A DNA stretch of 33,620 bases from Clostridia bacterium (GTDB lineage Bacteria; Bacillota; Clostridia; Oscillospirales; Acutalibacteraceae), in contig JAUMXZ010000007.1 of the NCBI GenBank assembly GCA_030528905.1, positions 1-33,620 of the forward strand, read 5' to 3'. The notes below the pieces were generated by a model, which had not been told where the DNA came from, searched no databases, and saw nothing but the letters and a program-made list of their open reading frames with translations. Below, one piece after another: positions 7,581-14,696 of the stretch (position 1 is the first letter of the stretch; each line of letters begins with the position of its first letter). Made by a program: the position numbers and the translations under genes.

Positions 7581-8375
7581 GTGTTGGATATTTTAGAGGA
7601 AAATGTAAATGAGCAAACTGAGATAGTTGTTCAGGATATTGATGTCGAAGAGCTTGAGCAAGAACAGGATAAACCAGAGAAAAAAACTGTTTGGCATTGG
7701 ATTCTTGTTGTAATAGGTATAATTTTGTGTATGATATATATACCGATATTGATCATAAATGGGATATTTTTAGCTAAAACTTATATAGATCATGACAGAG
7801 TCCCGATGTTAGCAGGTTACGCTCCACTTATTGTACTATCGAACTCAATGTATCCTGATATGAAAAAAGGAGACTTGATAGTAACCAAAGAAACTAGTTT
7901 GGAAGATGTACAAGTAGATGATGTAATTACTTTCTATGCCTCAGAGGATCAGACAGATTTTGATGTTATAACTCACCGTGTTGTAGAAATTAGAGCTACT
8001 GATTCGGGGGAAATTTCTTTTGTTACTAAGGGTGATGTTAATACCGGTACAGATAGTGATCTGGTAACGCAAGCTAATTTTATCGGAAAGAGGATTGTAG
8101 TCTTTCCGGGTGTCGGAGACATCATTGTATTTCTCTCATCTCCGGCCGGCATAATAATCTGTGTTTCCATACCGTTAGTTATATTCTTGTTATATGAAAT
8201 TTTAAAAAGAAAGAGATTCTACAAAAAGAAAGACAAGGATACAGAGAAGCTGTTACAAGAGCTCGAAGAATTAAAGAGAAGTCAGTCAAGTGTTAAGTTC
8301 CTTGAAGAGTCTTATTCAGGTGAATCGAGTGAAGAATCAAAATCGGACGATAATGTAAGTAGTACACAGGAATAA
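7581..8375 (+). CDS. Type I signal peptidase of the ER/SipW type (S26B)
   Basis: A membrane signal peptidase of about 264 residues. It has an acidic N-terminal tail, a first membrane helix (~38-64), the catalytic serine box SNSMYP (Ser89 in this numbering) and THRVVE, where the SipW/archaeal/ER type carries a catalytic His (His132) instead of the bacterial Lys. Next come TKGDVN (Asp152), a second helix (~185-205) and a charged Lys/Glu tail. Relatives release exported proteins such as biofilm-fibre or camelysin-type substrates; none is encoded here. The start is unclear: AGGAGGTG (7576-7583) overlaps GTG 7581, is only two bases from TTG 7584, and is ideally spaced (eight bases) for an ATT at 7590. 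Confidence 0.92.
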   Translation: MLDILEENVNEQTEIVVQDIDVEELEQEQDKPEKKTVWHWILVVIGIILCMIYIPILIINGIFLAKTYIDHDRVPMLAGYAPLIVLSNSMYPDMKKGDLIVTKETSLEDVQVDDVITFYASEDQTDFDVITHRVVEIRATDSGEISFVTKGDVNTGTDSDLVTQANFIGKRIVVFPGVGDIIVFLSSPAGIIICVSIPLVIFLLYEILKRKRFYKKKDKDTEKLLQELEELKRSQSSVKFLEESYSGESSEESKSDDNVSSTQE

Positions 8376-8390
8376 CTCAAATAAAACAAA

Positions 8391-8426
8391 AAAGTTCTGA
8401 AGTGAAAACTTCAGAACTTTATTTTT
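8391..8426. terminator. Bidirectional terminator between sipW-like and mazF genes
   Basis: AAAGTTCTGAAGT (8391-8403) pairs perfectly with ACTTCAGAACTTT (8408-8420) around a GAAA tetraloop. T tracts follow on the plus strand and, through the A-rich left flank, on the minus strand. It sits between convergent genes. Confidence 0.9.
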
Positions 8427-8513
8427 ACATAATATTTGCCACACGGACTTTTGTCGTGTTAATACAATTTGGAGCAGATAATAATTATGCTGCGGTAGTT
8501 TTATTGTTGTAGT

Positions 8514-8882
8514 TTAAATTACTTCTTTTAAACGGGTGTCTTTTAATCCGAAACTGATTGACAGAGCTCTGTCAATACCGGACATACAATTAACGCCGAC
8601 AAAACCCATTTTTTCTCTCAAGCGGGTTTTATCAAGAGTTCTTATTTGTTCGAGAAGAACAACAGAATCTTTAGTTAAGCCGCTGGTATCAGCTTTAAGT
8701 TTTATATGAGTGGGCAGAGCAGACTTAGTTTGCTGACTGGTAATAGCAGCAGCAATAACAGTAGGGCTGAATTTGTTGCCGACATCATTCTGGATTATCA
8801 AGACGGGTCTTACGCCACCTTGTTCGCAGCCTATAACAGGGCTTAAATCCGCATAAAATATATCTCCACGCTTTATGTTCAT
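8514..8882 (-). CDS. mazF: MazF/NdoA-type endoribonuclease toxin (PemK family)
   Basis: A 122-residue single-domain protein, usual length for Gram-positive MazF. It has the family start ([31 protein letters not shown]), an AAITSQ segment near the active site, and a C-terminal region with [14 protein letters not shown]. MazF cleaves mRNA at short single-stranded motifs and is normally held in check by a small antitoxin encoded directly upstream. Here only 165 bases separate it from asnS, and no ribbon-helix-helix or AbrB-like antitoxin frame is present. ATG is at 8882 with GGAG about nine bases before it. No clear promoter was found, so read-through from asnS is possible. Confidence 0.93.
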   Translation of the reverse strand: MNIKRGDIFYADLSPVIGCEQGGVRPVLIIQNDVGNKFSPTVIAAAITSQQTKSALPTHIKLKADTSGLTKDSVVLLEQIRTLDKTRLREKMGFVGVNCMSGIDRALSISFGLKDTRLKEVI

Positions 8883-9047
8883 TTTTCACACTCCGAATCA
8901 TTGATAAATAATTTTTAAGACAATAATATTATTTACAGTAAAAATAAATTTTAATCAGAAAAGGAGTAAATAATTTTGCTTAATTTCATAATATTTAAGA
9001 ATGATTCAAATTGACATTATTAAGAGAGGGAAAACGAATAAAAATTT

Positions 9048-10442
9048 TTAAAATTCAGCAACGCCGGTAGTTCTGGGGAAAGGCAGAACATCTCTTATAT
9101 TTTGGATACCGGTAAGGTACATAATAAGTCTTTCAAAGCCAAGGCCGAAGCCTGAGTGTTTAGTACCGCCGAAACGACGAAGATCGATATACCACCAATA
9201 GTCATTCGGGTCAAGGTTGAGCTCATTCATACGCTCAAGGAGTAAATCGAGTCGTTCTTCACGCTGACTTCCGCCGATAATCTCACCGATACCGGGAACA
9301 AGAAGATCCATAGCAGCAACAGTTTTCTGGTCGTCATTCTGGCGCATATAGAAAGATTTTATTTCTTTTGGATAATCTGTTACAAAGACTGGTTTTTTAA
9401 ACACCTGTTCTGTGAGATATTTTTCGTGTTCTGTTTGCAAGTCAGCGCCCCAGGAGGCCTTATATTCAAAATTATCATTATTTTTCTCTAAAATTTCAAT
9501 AGCCTGTGTATAAGTAATTTTAGCAAAGTCAGAATTTACAATGCTGTTAAGTCGATCAAGAAGACCCTTGTCGACAAATTGATTAAAGAATTTAAGTTCT
9601 TCAGGGCAATTTTCGAGTACATATTTTATAACGAACTGTATCATATCTTTTGCTATGTCCATATTTTCCTGCAGGTCTGCAAAAGCGATTTCAGGTTCAA
9701 TCATCCAAAATTCGGCAGCGTGTCTTTGAGTATAAGATTTTTCAGCTCTAAAGGTAGGGCCGAAGGTATAAACCTTACCAAAAGCCATAGCCATACATTC
9801 TGCTTCAAGCTGCCCGGAAACAGTCAGGGAAGTATGTTTTTCAAAGAAGTCCTGTTTGTAGTCTGTTTTACTATCGTCATTTAAGGGGATATCATCAAGA
9901 TTAAACGAGGTCACAGTAAACATTTCGCCGGCACCTTCGCAGTCGCTTCCGGTGATGATAGGGGTATGGGCATAGATAAATCCGCGATCGTTAAAAAATT
10001 TGTGTATTGCAAAGGCTGCAACTGAGCGCACTCTGAAAGCAGCGTTAAAGGTGTTGGTTCTTGAGCGAAGATGGGCAATAGTTCTTAAATACTCAAGAGT
10101 GTGTCTTTTTTTCTGGAGTGGATAATCCGGAGTAGAAGCGCCTTCTATTTCTATTTTTTCAGCGTGGATTTCAAAGGGCTGTTTAGCGTTAGGAGTAGCA
10201 ATAAGAGTACCGGTAACGATAATAGCAGCACCGACATTAAGTTTTGTTATTTCTTTAAAGTTGTCGATTTTACCGTCCTCAAAAACCACCTGCAGACAAG
10301 GAAATGTACTTCCGTCGTTAATTTGGATAAACCCAAGAGCCTTTGAATCTCTTAAAGTTCTGATCCAGCCGCAAACGGTAATTGTTTTTTGGTCATAGAG
10401 ATTTATGTTATCACAAATATCTTTAATGTATGTTTTTTTCAA
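9048..10442 (-). CDS. asnS: Asparaginyl-tRNA synthetase
   Basis: A 464-residue class IIb synthetase charging tRNA-Asn. Residues ~1-110 form the OB-fold anticodon-binding domain. The catalytic core carries motif 2 ([21 protein letters not shown]) and motif 3 ([15 protein letters not shown]), and the protein ends RTTGVAEF as AsnRS proteins do. The start is TTG at 10442, supported by AAAGAGGT eight bases upstream on the minus strand. It stands alone between the terminator at 10514-10559 and mazF. No T-box leader is visible in the short upstream region. I see no clear hairpin terminator before mazF. Confidence 0.96.
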   Translation of the reverse strand: MKKTYIKDICDNINLYDQKTITVCGWIRTLRDSKALGFIQINDGSTFPCLQVVFEDGKIDNFKEITKLNVGAAIIVTGTLIATPNAKQPFEIHAEKIEIEGASTPDYPLQKKRHTLEYLRTIAHLRSRTNTFNAAFRVRSVAAFAIHKFFNDRGFIYAHTPIITGSDCEGAGEMFTVTSFNLDDIPLNDDSKTDYKQDFFEKHTSLTVSGQLEAECMAMAFGKVYTFGPTFRAEKSYTQRHAAEFWMIEPEIAFADLQENMDIAKDMIQFVIKYVLENCPEELKFFNQFVDKGLLDRLNSIVNSDFAKITYTQAIEILEKNNDNFEYKASWGADLQTEHEKYLTEQVFKKPVFVTDYPKEIKSFYMRQNDDQKTVAAMDLLVPGIGEIIGGSQREERLDLLLERMNELNLDPNDYWWYIDLRRFGGTKHSGFGLGFERLIMYLTGIQNIRDVLPFPRTTGVAEF

Positions 10443-10513
10443 AAATAATACCTCTTTTCATAAAAAATAAATAAGCGTATACAAACAGTTTAAAATAAAA
10501 ACAGGAAAAAATC

Positions 10514-10559
10514 AAGTACAGCTTTTTGATTAAACAGACATATTCAAAAAGCTATACTT
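10514..10559 (-). terminator. Intrinsic terminator after the dCMP deaminase gene
   Basis: A 16-base stem with one mismatch (10514-10529 against 10544-10559) around a 14-base loop. On the minus strand it is followed by GATTTTTT, so it ends the XRE-deaminase transcript before asnS. Confidence 0.8.
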
Positions 10560-10596
10560 AAACAGAAGTTAATATTAGTAAAAAGATAAGGGATAG

Positions 10597-11085
10597 TTAA
10601 TAGCCCATTTGGCCGAAGAGAGATTCGTCATTTTTAATCCAATCTTCGACATTGATGGTTGTGAAATTATCATCATCATTTCTTATTATGACTTTATCAA
10701 TACCGGCATTTATGATAAGTCTTTTACACATAGAGCAGGGTGCGGCATTTTCGACATAGTTTCCGGTTTTTGCATCTTTACCTACTAAGTAAAGGGTCGC
10801 ACCTATCATATCGGTTCTTGAAGCACTTATAATGGCATTTGCCTCAGCGTGAACAGAGCGGCAAAGTTCATATCGTTCGCCGCGGTTGATATTAAGTTTT
10901 TCTCTGATACAAAATCCTCTATCGATACAATTTTCTCTTTTTCTGGGTGAGCCGACATAACCGGTAGAAACGATGCGATCGTTTTTTACGATTATAGCGC
11001 CATAATTGCGTCGCAAACAGGTACCTCTTTCAAGAACAGTCGAGGCTATATCCAGATAATAATTATCTTTATCTCGTCTTTTCAT
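10597..11085 (-). CDS. Deoxycytidylate (dCMP) deaminase, ComEB-like
   Basis: A 162-residue zinc-dependent deaminase that converts dCMP to dUMP for thymidylate synthesis. The zinc and proton-shuttle motifs are complete: HAEANAI (His and Glu) and APCSMCKRLI (two cysteines). The CLRRNYGAIIVKNDRIVSTGYVGSP block and a cysteine/histidine-rich insert (NCIDRGFCIRE) are typical of dCMP deaminases rather than cytidine deaminases. ATG 11085 has GGAGG about nine bases upstream. It follows the XRE regulator gene by 59 bases on the same strand, so the two are probably co-transcribed. Similar to B. subtilis ComEB, but no competence genes are nearby. Confidence 0.92.
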   Translation of the reverse strand: MKRRDKDNYYLDIASTVLERGTCLRRNYGAIIVKNDRIVSTGYVGSPRKRENCIDRGFCIREKLNINRGERYELCRSVHAEANAIISASRTDMIGATLYLVGKDAKTGNYVENAAPCSMCKRLIINAGIDKVIIRNDDDNFTTINVEDWIKNDESLFGQMGY

Positions 11086-11144
11086 ACATAAAACCTCCGG
11101 TAAGAATAATTTAACGAAAATAACATTTATAGATATCGGACAAA

Positions 11145-11855
11145 TTATTTAGATAAGTCGTCAGAAACATTTTTTTCTACATTTTTTATCAGATTATTTA
11201 GAGAAGAAGCCAAAACAGGATATTCTTTAGATATTATTTCAGGGGACAGGTTAATAGAATCCCTTTGAGTTTTAGAGAGACCTTTTTCATTGTTTACATT
11301 ATTTCCGTTAGCAAGAGTCTGAGCTTTAGCCTCATTTATATTTTCATAAGCAGAAACAAGACCCTTATACATATCTGAATTGATAGAGAAGAAGGATGTT
11401 GGGTTTTTAGAGTTAGCAGAGAATATAATTCTGAAAATCTTGTATATGGAGGAGAACAGGAAATCTGAAACGACCTTGATAAAAGCCTTATTATTGATTT
11501 TTTGGAGTATATCGAATATAATGTGAATGGAGTTTATTATGAGTTTTTTATTAAGGGTAGCAACGATATTTCCTTTAAACTTTTTATCAGAAGTATTACT
11601 ATCGAACTCAGGAATATCCTCTACAGATAAAACAAGGCCGTTTTTCTCAGGGGAACGACCTAAAAGATAATCTATTGAAACATTATAGTAATCAGCAATT
11701 TTAACAACAAAGTCGAGTTTACATTCTCTTATTCCTTTTTCATAGTGAGAAAGAAGAGCCTGAGATATACCTAAATCTTTAGAAGCTTGTTTTTGGCTTA
11801 GATTCTTCTCAACTCTTAAAAGAGTGATAACTCTTGCGAAGCTATTTTTTGAAAT
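11145..11855 (-). CDS. XRE-family transcriptional regulator, apparent ATT start
   Basis: A 236-residue protein if read from ATT 11855. Residues ~6-66 are a textbook Cro/C1-type helix-turn-helix (RVEKNLSQKQASKDLGIS, then QALLSHYEKGIRECKL, then DYYNVSIDYLLGRS). The middle (~95-160) is hydrophobic and basic; the Ser/Asn-rich C-terminus resembles nothing I know. Upstream in frame is a TAG (11865-11867), and there is no ATG, GTG or TTG before a methionine near residue 162. AGGGGG (11869-11864) sits eight bases before ATT 11855 and five before ATC 11858. A good promoter lies upstream. Probably co-transcribed with dCMP deaminase. The domain is sure; the start codon is inferred. Confidence 0.85.
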   Translation of the reverse strand: MSKNSFARVITLLRVEKNLSQKQASKDLGISQALLSHYEKGIRECKLDFVVKIADYYNVSIDYLLGRSPEKNGLVLSVEDIPEFDSNTSDKKFKGNIVATLNKKLIINSIHIIFDILQKINNKAFIKVVSDFLFSSIYKIFRIIFSANSKNPTSFFSINSDMYKGLVSAYENINEAKAQTLANGNNVNNEKGLSKTQRDSINLSPEIISKEYPVLASSLNNLIKNVEKNVSDDLSK

Positions 11856-11863
11856 GATAAAAA

Positions 11864-11869
11864 CCCCCT
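11864..11869 (-). promoter_or_regulatory. Ribosome site deciding the XRE regulator start
   Basis: AGGGGG read on the minus strand. It is the only purine-rich site before the open frame and lies eight bases from ATT 11855, normal spacing in this window. Confidence 0.6.
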
Positions 11870-11920
11870 ATATATCACATATTACATCATTAACCGATAA
11901 ATAATTTTAACACAATGTAA

Positions 11921-11949
11921 ATTATAATAAAAAAAAAACCCTTTGTAAA
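11921..11949 (-). promoter_or_regulatory. Promoter of the XRE regulator gene
   Basis: On the minus strand, TTTACA (11949-11944), a 17-base spacer and a perfect TATAAT (11926-11921). The -35 box lies inside the palindrome CCTTTGTAAAGG (11940-11951), a candidate operator. Confidence 0.75.
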
Positions 11950-11992
11950 GGAATTTTTTTCTGAAAAACAAACAAAAATACCACACATTTTA

Positions 11993-12001
11993 TGATATAA
12001 T
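11993..12001 (+). promoter_or_regulatory. Extended -10 promoter of the histidine-phosphatase-like gene
   Basis: TGATATAAT: a TG one base before a perfect TATAAT (11996-12001). No good -35 box is seen at 17-18 bases, which fits an extended -10 promoter. It is divergent from the XRE promoter. Confidence 0.6.
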
Positions 12002-12032
12002 TTGACAAATAGCAGTTTAAAGGAGAGATTCG

Positions 12033-12653
12033 ATGAAATCGTATGTAATACACTTTATTCGTTCAGGGCTTACACAGGCCAATGAAGAGGGTATATATGC
12101 AGGAACTACGGAATATGAGTTATCTGAAAGAGGAAAAGAAGCTTTATACAGTTTAAAAGAAAGATATACCTATCCTGAAGCACCGATTTTATATTCAAGT
12201 CCTATGAAAAGCTGTATAAATACAGCAAAGATTATATATCCTGATAAGACACCGATAATTATAGATCAAATAAGAGAATGTTCTTTTGGCGACTGGGAGG
12301 GGAAAAGTTACAAAGAGATTGAAAATGACCCTGAATATTACAGTTGGATTAGAAACAGAGAAAACACAACTCCGCCCAACGGGGAAAGCGGCAAAGAATT
12401 CACAAAAAGAGTTTGCACAGCGTTTGATTTAATAGTAACAGGAATGATGAAAACCGGTAATACAGAAGCGATAATGGTAACACACGGAGGAGTTATAGTG
12501 ACGCTTCTTTGCGCATTAGCTTACCCGAAAGCTGAGTTTTACGACTGGATAGTTGATAATGGCTGTGGATATTCCGTAAGAATAATTCCATCCTTGTGGA
12601 TGCGTGGCAGAGTAATGGAAGTATTTGATAAAGTGCCAAAAGAAAAAGATTAA
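12033..12653 (+). CDS. Histidine-phosphatase-fold protein lacking the catalytic His
   Basis: A 206-residue member of the phosphoglycerate mutase/CobC-like superfamily by layout: a first strand with FIRSGLTQANEEGIYAG, SSPMKSCINTA (~55-65), the acid motif RECSFGDWEG (Glu82) and the second histidine in MVTHGGV (His151). Active members have RHG-x-T at the first site, where the His takes the phosphate, and Arg in SPL-x-R. Here the codons give Arg10-Ser11-Gly12 (CGT TCA GGG) and Ser60, so two core residues are missing. Either a non-catalytic paralogue or an altered enzyme. ATG 12033 follows AAAGGAGAG. It is alone, divergent from the XRE gene; no clear terminator follows. Confidence 0.85.
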   Translation: MKSYVIHFIRSGLTQANEEGIYAGTTEYELSERGKEALYSLKERYTYPEAPILYSSPMKSCINTAKIIYPDKTPIIIDQIRECSFGDWEGKSYKEIENDPEYYSWIRNRENTTPPNGESGKEFTKRVCTAFDLIVTGMMKTGNTEAIMVTHGGVIVTLLCALAYPKAEFYDWIVDNGCGYSVRIIPSLWMRGRVMEVFDKVPKEKD

Positions 12654-12723
12654 ATAAACAGCGACTTTGATTTATTATAGATAAGCTTAAAAATAAATAA
12701 TAGAGTATATTCAAGAGTAATTA

Positions 12724-12752
12724 TTGACGAAAATTGTTTAAAGGTATAAAAT
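12724..12752 (+). promoter_or_regulatory. Promoter of the pduL-like gene
   Basis: TTGACG at 12724-12729, a 17-base spacer and TAAAAT at 12747-12752. The gene starts 54 bases downstream behind AAGGAGGAAA. Confidence 0.65.
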
Positions 12753-12806
12753 TATCTTAGTAGGAAAAATAAAATTTTAAATATTTTAATCAAGGAGGAA
12801 ACAGTA

Positions 12807-13379
12807 ATGTCTAAGATTTTAATTGAAACTTCTGCAAGACATATTCACGTAACAGAAGAAGACTTGCAAACTTTATTCGGAGAGGGAGCAAAGCTTACCT
12901 TAAAAAAAGATCTTTCTCAGCCGGGTCAGTTTGCCTGTTTTGAAAGAGTAGACTTAGTAGGTCCAAAAGGAGAGCTTAAAGGTGTGTCAATATTAGGTCC
13001 TACAAGACCGGCAACACAAGTGGAACTTTCTTTGACAGATGCAAGAAAAATAGGTATAGCAGCACCGATAAGAGAATCAGGAGATATAGAAGGGACTCCG
13101 GGATGTAAAATAGTAGGCCCTAAAGGTGAAGTTGTGATAGATAAAGGCGTAATTGCAGCTAAAAGACATATACACCTCACACCTATAGATGCAGAGAATC
13201 TTGATGTAAAAGATAAGGATATAGTTTCTGTTAAAATTGATACAGAGGGCCGCAGTCTTATTTTTGGAGATGTTGTTTGCAGAGTAAGCGATAAATTTGC
13301 ATTAGCTATGCACATAGACACAGACGAGTCAAATGCAGCAGCAGCTGCAGGAAAGGTTTTCGGAGAGATAGTAAAATAG
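12807..13379 (+). CDS. pduL: PduL-type phosphate acyltransferase (phosphotransacetylase)
   Basis: A 190-residue protein of the PduL family, which swaps CoA for phosphate on acetyl- or propionyl-CoA. Both tandem beta-barrel halves carry a zinc-binding His motif: ARHIHVTEEDLQTLFG near the N-terminus and KRHIHLTPIDAENL around residue 118. LGPTRPATQVELS is also typical. It lacks the N-terminal encapsulation peptide of microcompartment PduL and no pdu or eut gene is near, so it is probably a cytosolic enzyme in acetate or propionate metabolism, in place of Pta. No acetate kinase gene is seen here. Single gene with its own promoter and terminator. Confidence 0.93.
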   Translation: MSKILIETSARHIHVTEEDLQTLFGEGAKLTLKKDLSQPGQFACFERVDLVGPKGELKGVSILGPTRPATQVELSLTDARKIGIAAPIRESGDIEGTPGCKIVGPKGEVVIDKGVIAAKRHIHLTPIDAENLDVKDKDIVSVKIDTEGRSLIFGDVVCRVSDKFALAMHIDTDESNAAAAAGKVFGEIVK

Positions 13380-13422
13380 TTTTTTTAGAATAGATTATTT
13401 GTAATACATAAAAAATTGCATT

Positions 13423-13452
13423 AAAGGCCGGTGTTTAGCACCGGTCTTTTTT
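13423..13452 (+). terminator. Intrinsic terminator after the pduL-like gene
   Basis: AAAGGCCGGTG (13423-13433) pairs with CACCGGTCTTT (13439-13449), one G-T pair, loop TTTAG, then a T run to 13452. Confidence 0.92.
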
Positions 13453-13489
13453 AGCAGTTATAAAATTTAAAATTCCATAATTATTATCA

Positions 13490-13518
13490 TTGACATAATA
13501 ATAAAATATAAGTAGAAT
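13490..13518 (+). promoter_or_regulatory. Sigma-A promoter of the xpaC-telA-lemA-like operon
   Basis: Consensus TTGACA at 13490-13495, a 17-base spacer and TAGAAT at 13513-13518. Confidence 0.8.
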
Positions 13519-13575
13519 TATTATAAGAGTAAGTTTTCATACTTGGTATTTTCAGCATAAAGGAGGGGATTGAGC

Positions 13576-14670
13576 TTGTCATCGTGGAATTTTAATTCTT
13601 GGGATTTTAAAGATTCTTTTACCTATAAAATGGTAAAAAAGGCCAGAAAGAGTGCCCATAAAACAGTTAAATCAGCGGTAAAAATGGACGCAAAAAGTGC
13701 AGAAAAGATTTTAAAAGAAGCTTTTTTTAAGAACTCTTCAAACGACAATCAGCAGGAAATAGATTCACAAAAAAGAACTCCGCCGGGAACTCATAATACA
13801 GCATACAGAAAAAGTGAATCAGACAGCACAAATTATACAAATCAATCGAAAAAAGACTATGACAAGGGATATTATAGATATAGCTATGTTAATAACAAGA
13901 AAGATAATGAAAATTATGAGGATGTAACTCAAAATAATTTTAATAAGGCGCGAAAAAGCAGTGATAAATTCAAGAAAAATAATACTAATAAATCAAAGTA
14001 TGTGAAAAAGCAGGACTCCGTAGTGACCGATGTAATAGTGGTAAGAGAAAAATCTTGTGTACCATTTTACAGCGTAATGTTTTTTTGGATCATAAGCGCG
14101 TTATTGATGAATTTATATAACATCAGAGATATACTCATCACAGCCGGTATATCCGTTTTAGTGTTTTTCATCTTTTCTAAAATATTTAAAGGCAAGAAGA
14201 AATATATAAATATAGAAAAAGAGGCAAAGGAAACAGGAGATGAAAAAGCAGATAAGATAATAAAAAGCGGAATTGAATTTGCAAAGAAAATTCACGAGGC
14301 TAATATAGCTATTGAAAATGATATATTATCAGAACAAATCAGCAGACTTGAGGAAGTATGCCTGAAAATAACAGATTTTATAACGGAGAATCCGTCAAAA
14401 GCTTCAAGAGTAAGGAAATTTATGAATTACTATCTTCCAACAACTATGAAGCTGCTTGACTCATACGATACTCTTGAAGAACAAGAGGTTAATGGTAAAA
14501 ATATAAACGAAACAATGAAGAGCATAGAAGATGCAATGGGAACAATAGTTTTGGCTTTTGAAAGACAGCTTGACAGTCTGTTTGAAGATGCTGCTATGGA
14601 TATATCAACGGATATATCAGTTCTTGAGAATATGCTCGAGCAAGAAGGACTTATAAATTCTAACGAGTAA
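13576..14670 (+). CDS. XpaC-domain membrane protein
   Basis: A 364-residue protein. The N-terminal ~145 residues are hydrophilic, rich in Lys, Asn, Ser and Tyr and probably disordered. Two close hydrophobic segments (~153-174 and ~178-196) anchor it. The C-terminal half matches the XpaC (5-bromo-4-chloroindolyl phosphate hydrolysis) domain, including FMNYYLPTTMKLLDSY and a helical end with MDISTDISVLENMLEQEGL. The molecular role of XpaC is not established, but it is commonly encoded beside TelA, as here. I use TTG 13576, seven bases after AGGAGGGG (13561-13568); TTG 13570 is too close to that site. First gene of a three-gene operon. Confidence 0.88.
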   Translation: MSSWNFNSWDFKDSFTYKMVKKARKSAHKTVKSAVKMDAKSAEKILKEAFFKNSSNDNQQEIDSQKRTPPGTHNTAYRKSESDSTNYTNQSKKDYDKGYYRYSYVNNKKDNENYEDVTQNNFNKARKSSDKFKKNNTNKSKYVKKQDSVVTDVIVVREKSCVPFYSVMFFWIISALLMNLYNIRDILITAGISVLVFFIFSKIFKGKKKYINIEKEAKETGDEKADKIIKSGIEFAKKIHEANIAIENDILSEQISRLEEVCLKITDFITENPSKASRVRKFMNYYLPTTMKLLDSYDTLEEQEVNGKNINETMKSIEDAMGTIVLAFERQLDSLFEDAAMDISTDISVLENMLEQEGLINSNE

Positions 14671-14696
14671 AAATAATAAAAGGATGTGTGATTATT

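Noticed and set aside
7553-7588. Small hairpins (GATGG/CCATC and TCCAA/TTGGA) around the signal peptidase ribosome site.
   Set aside because: Stems of five pairs are expected by chance and the second would keep the ribosome site in an open loop.
10443-10513. T-box or other riboswitch upstream of asnS.
   Set aside because: The leader is too short and has no T-box core sequence or antiterminator fold.
12807-13379. Microcompartment locus suggested by pduL.
   Set aside because: No shell protein, diol dehydratase or encapsulation peptide is present, so a free-standing PduL is the simpler reading.
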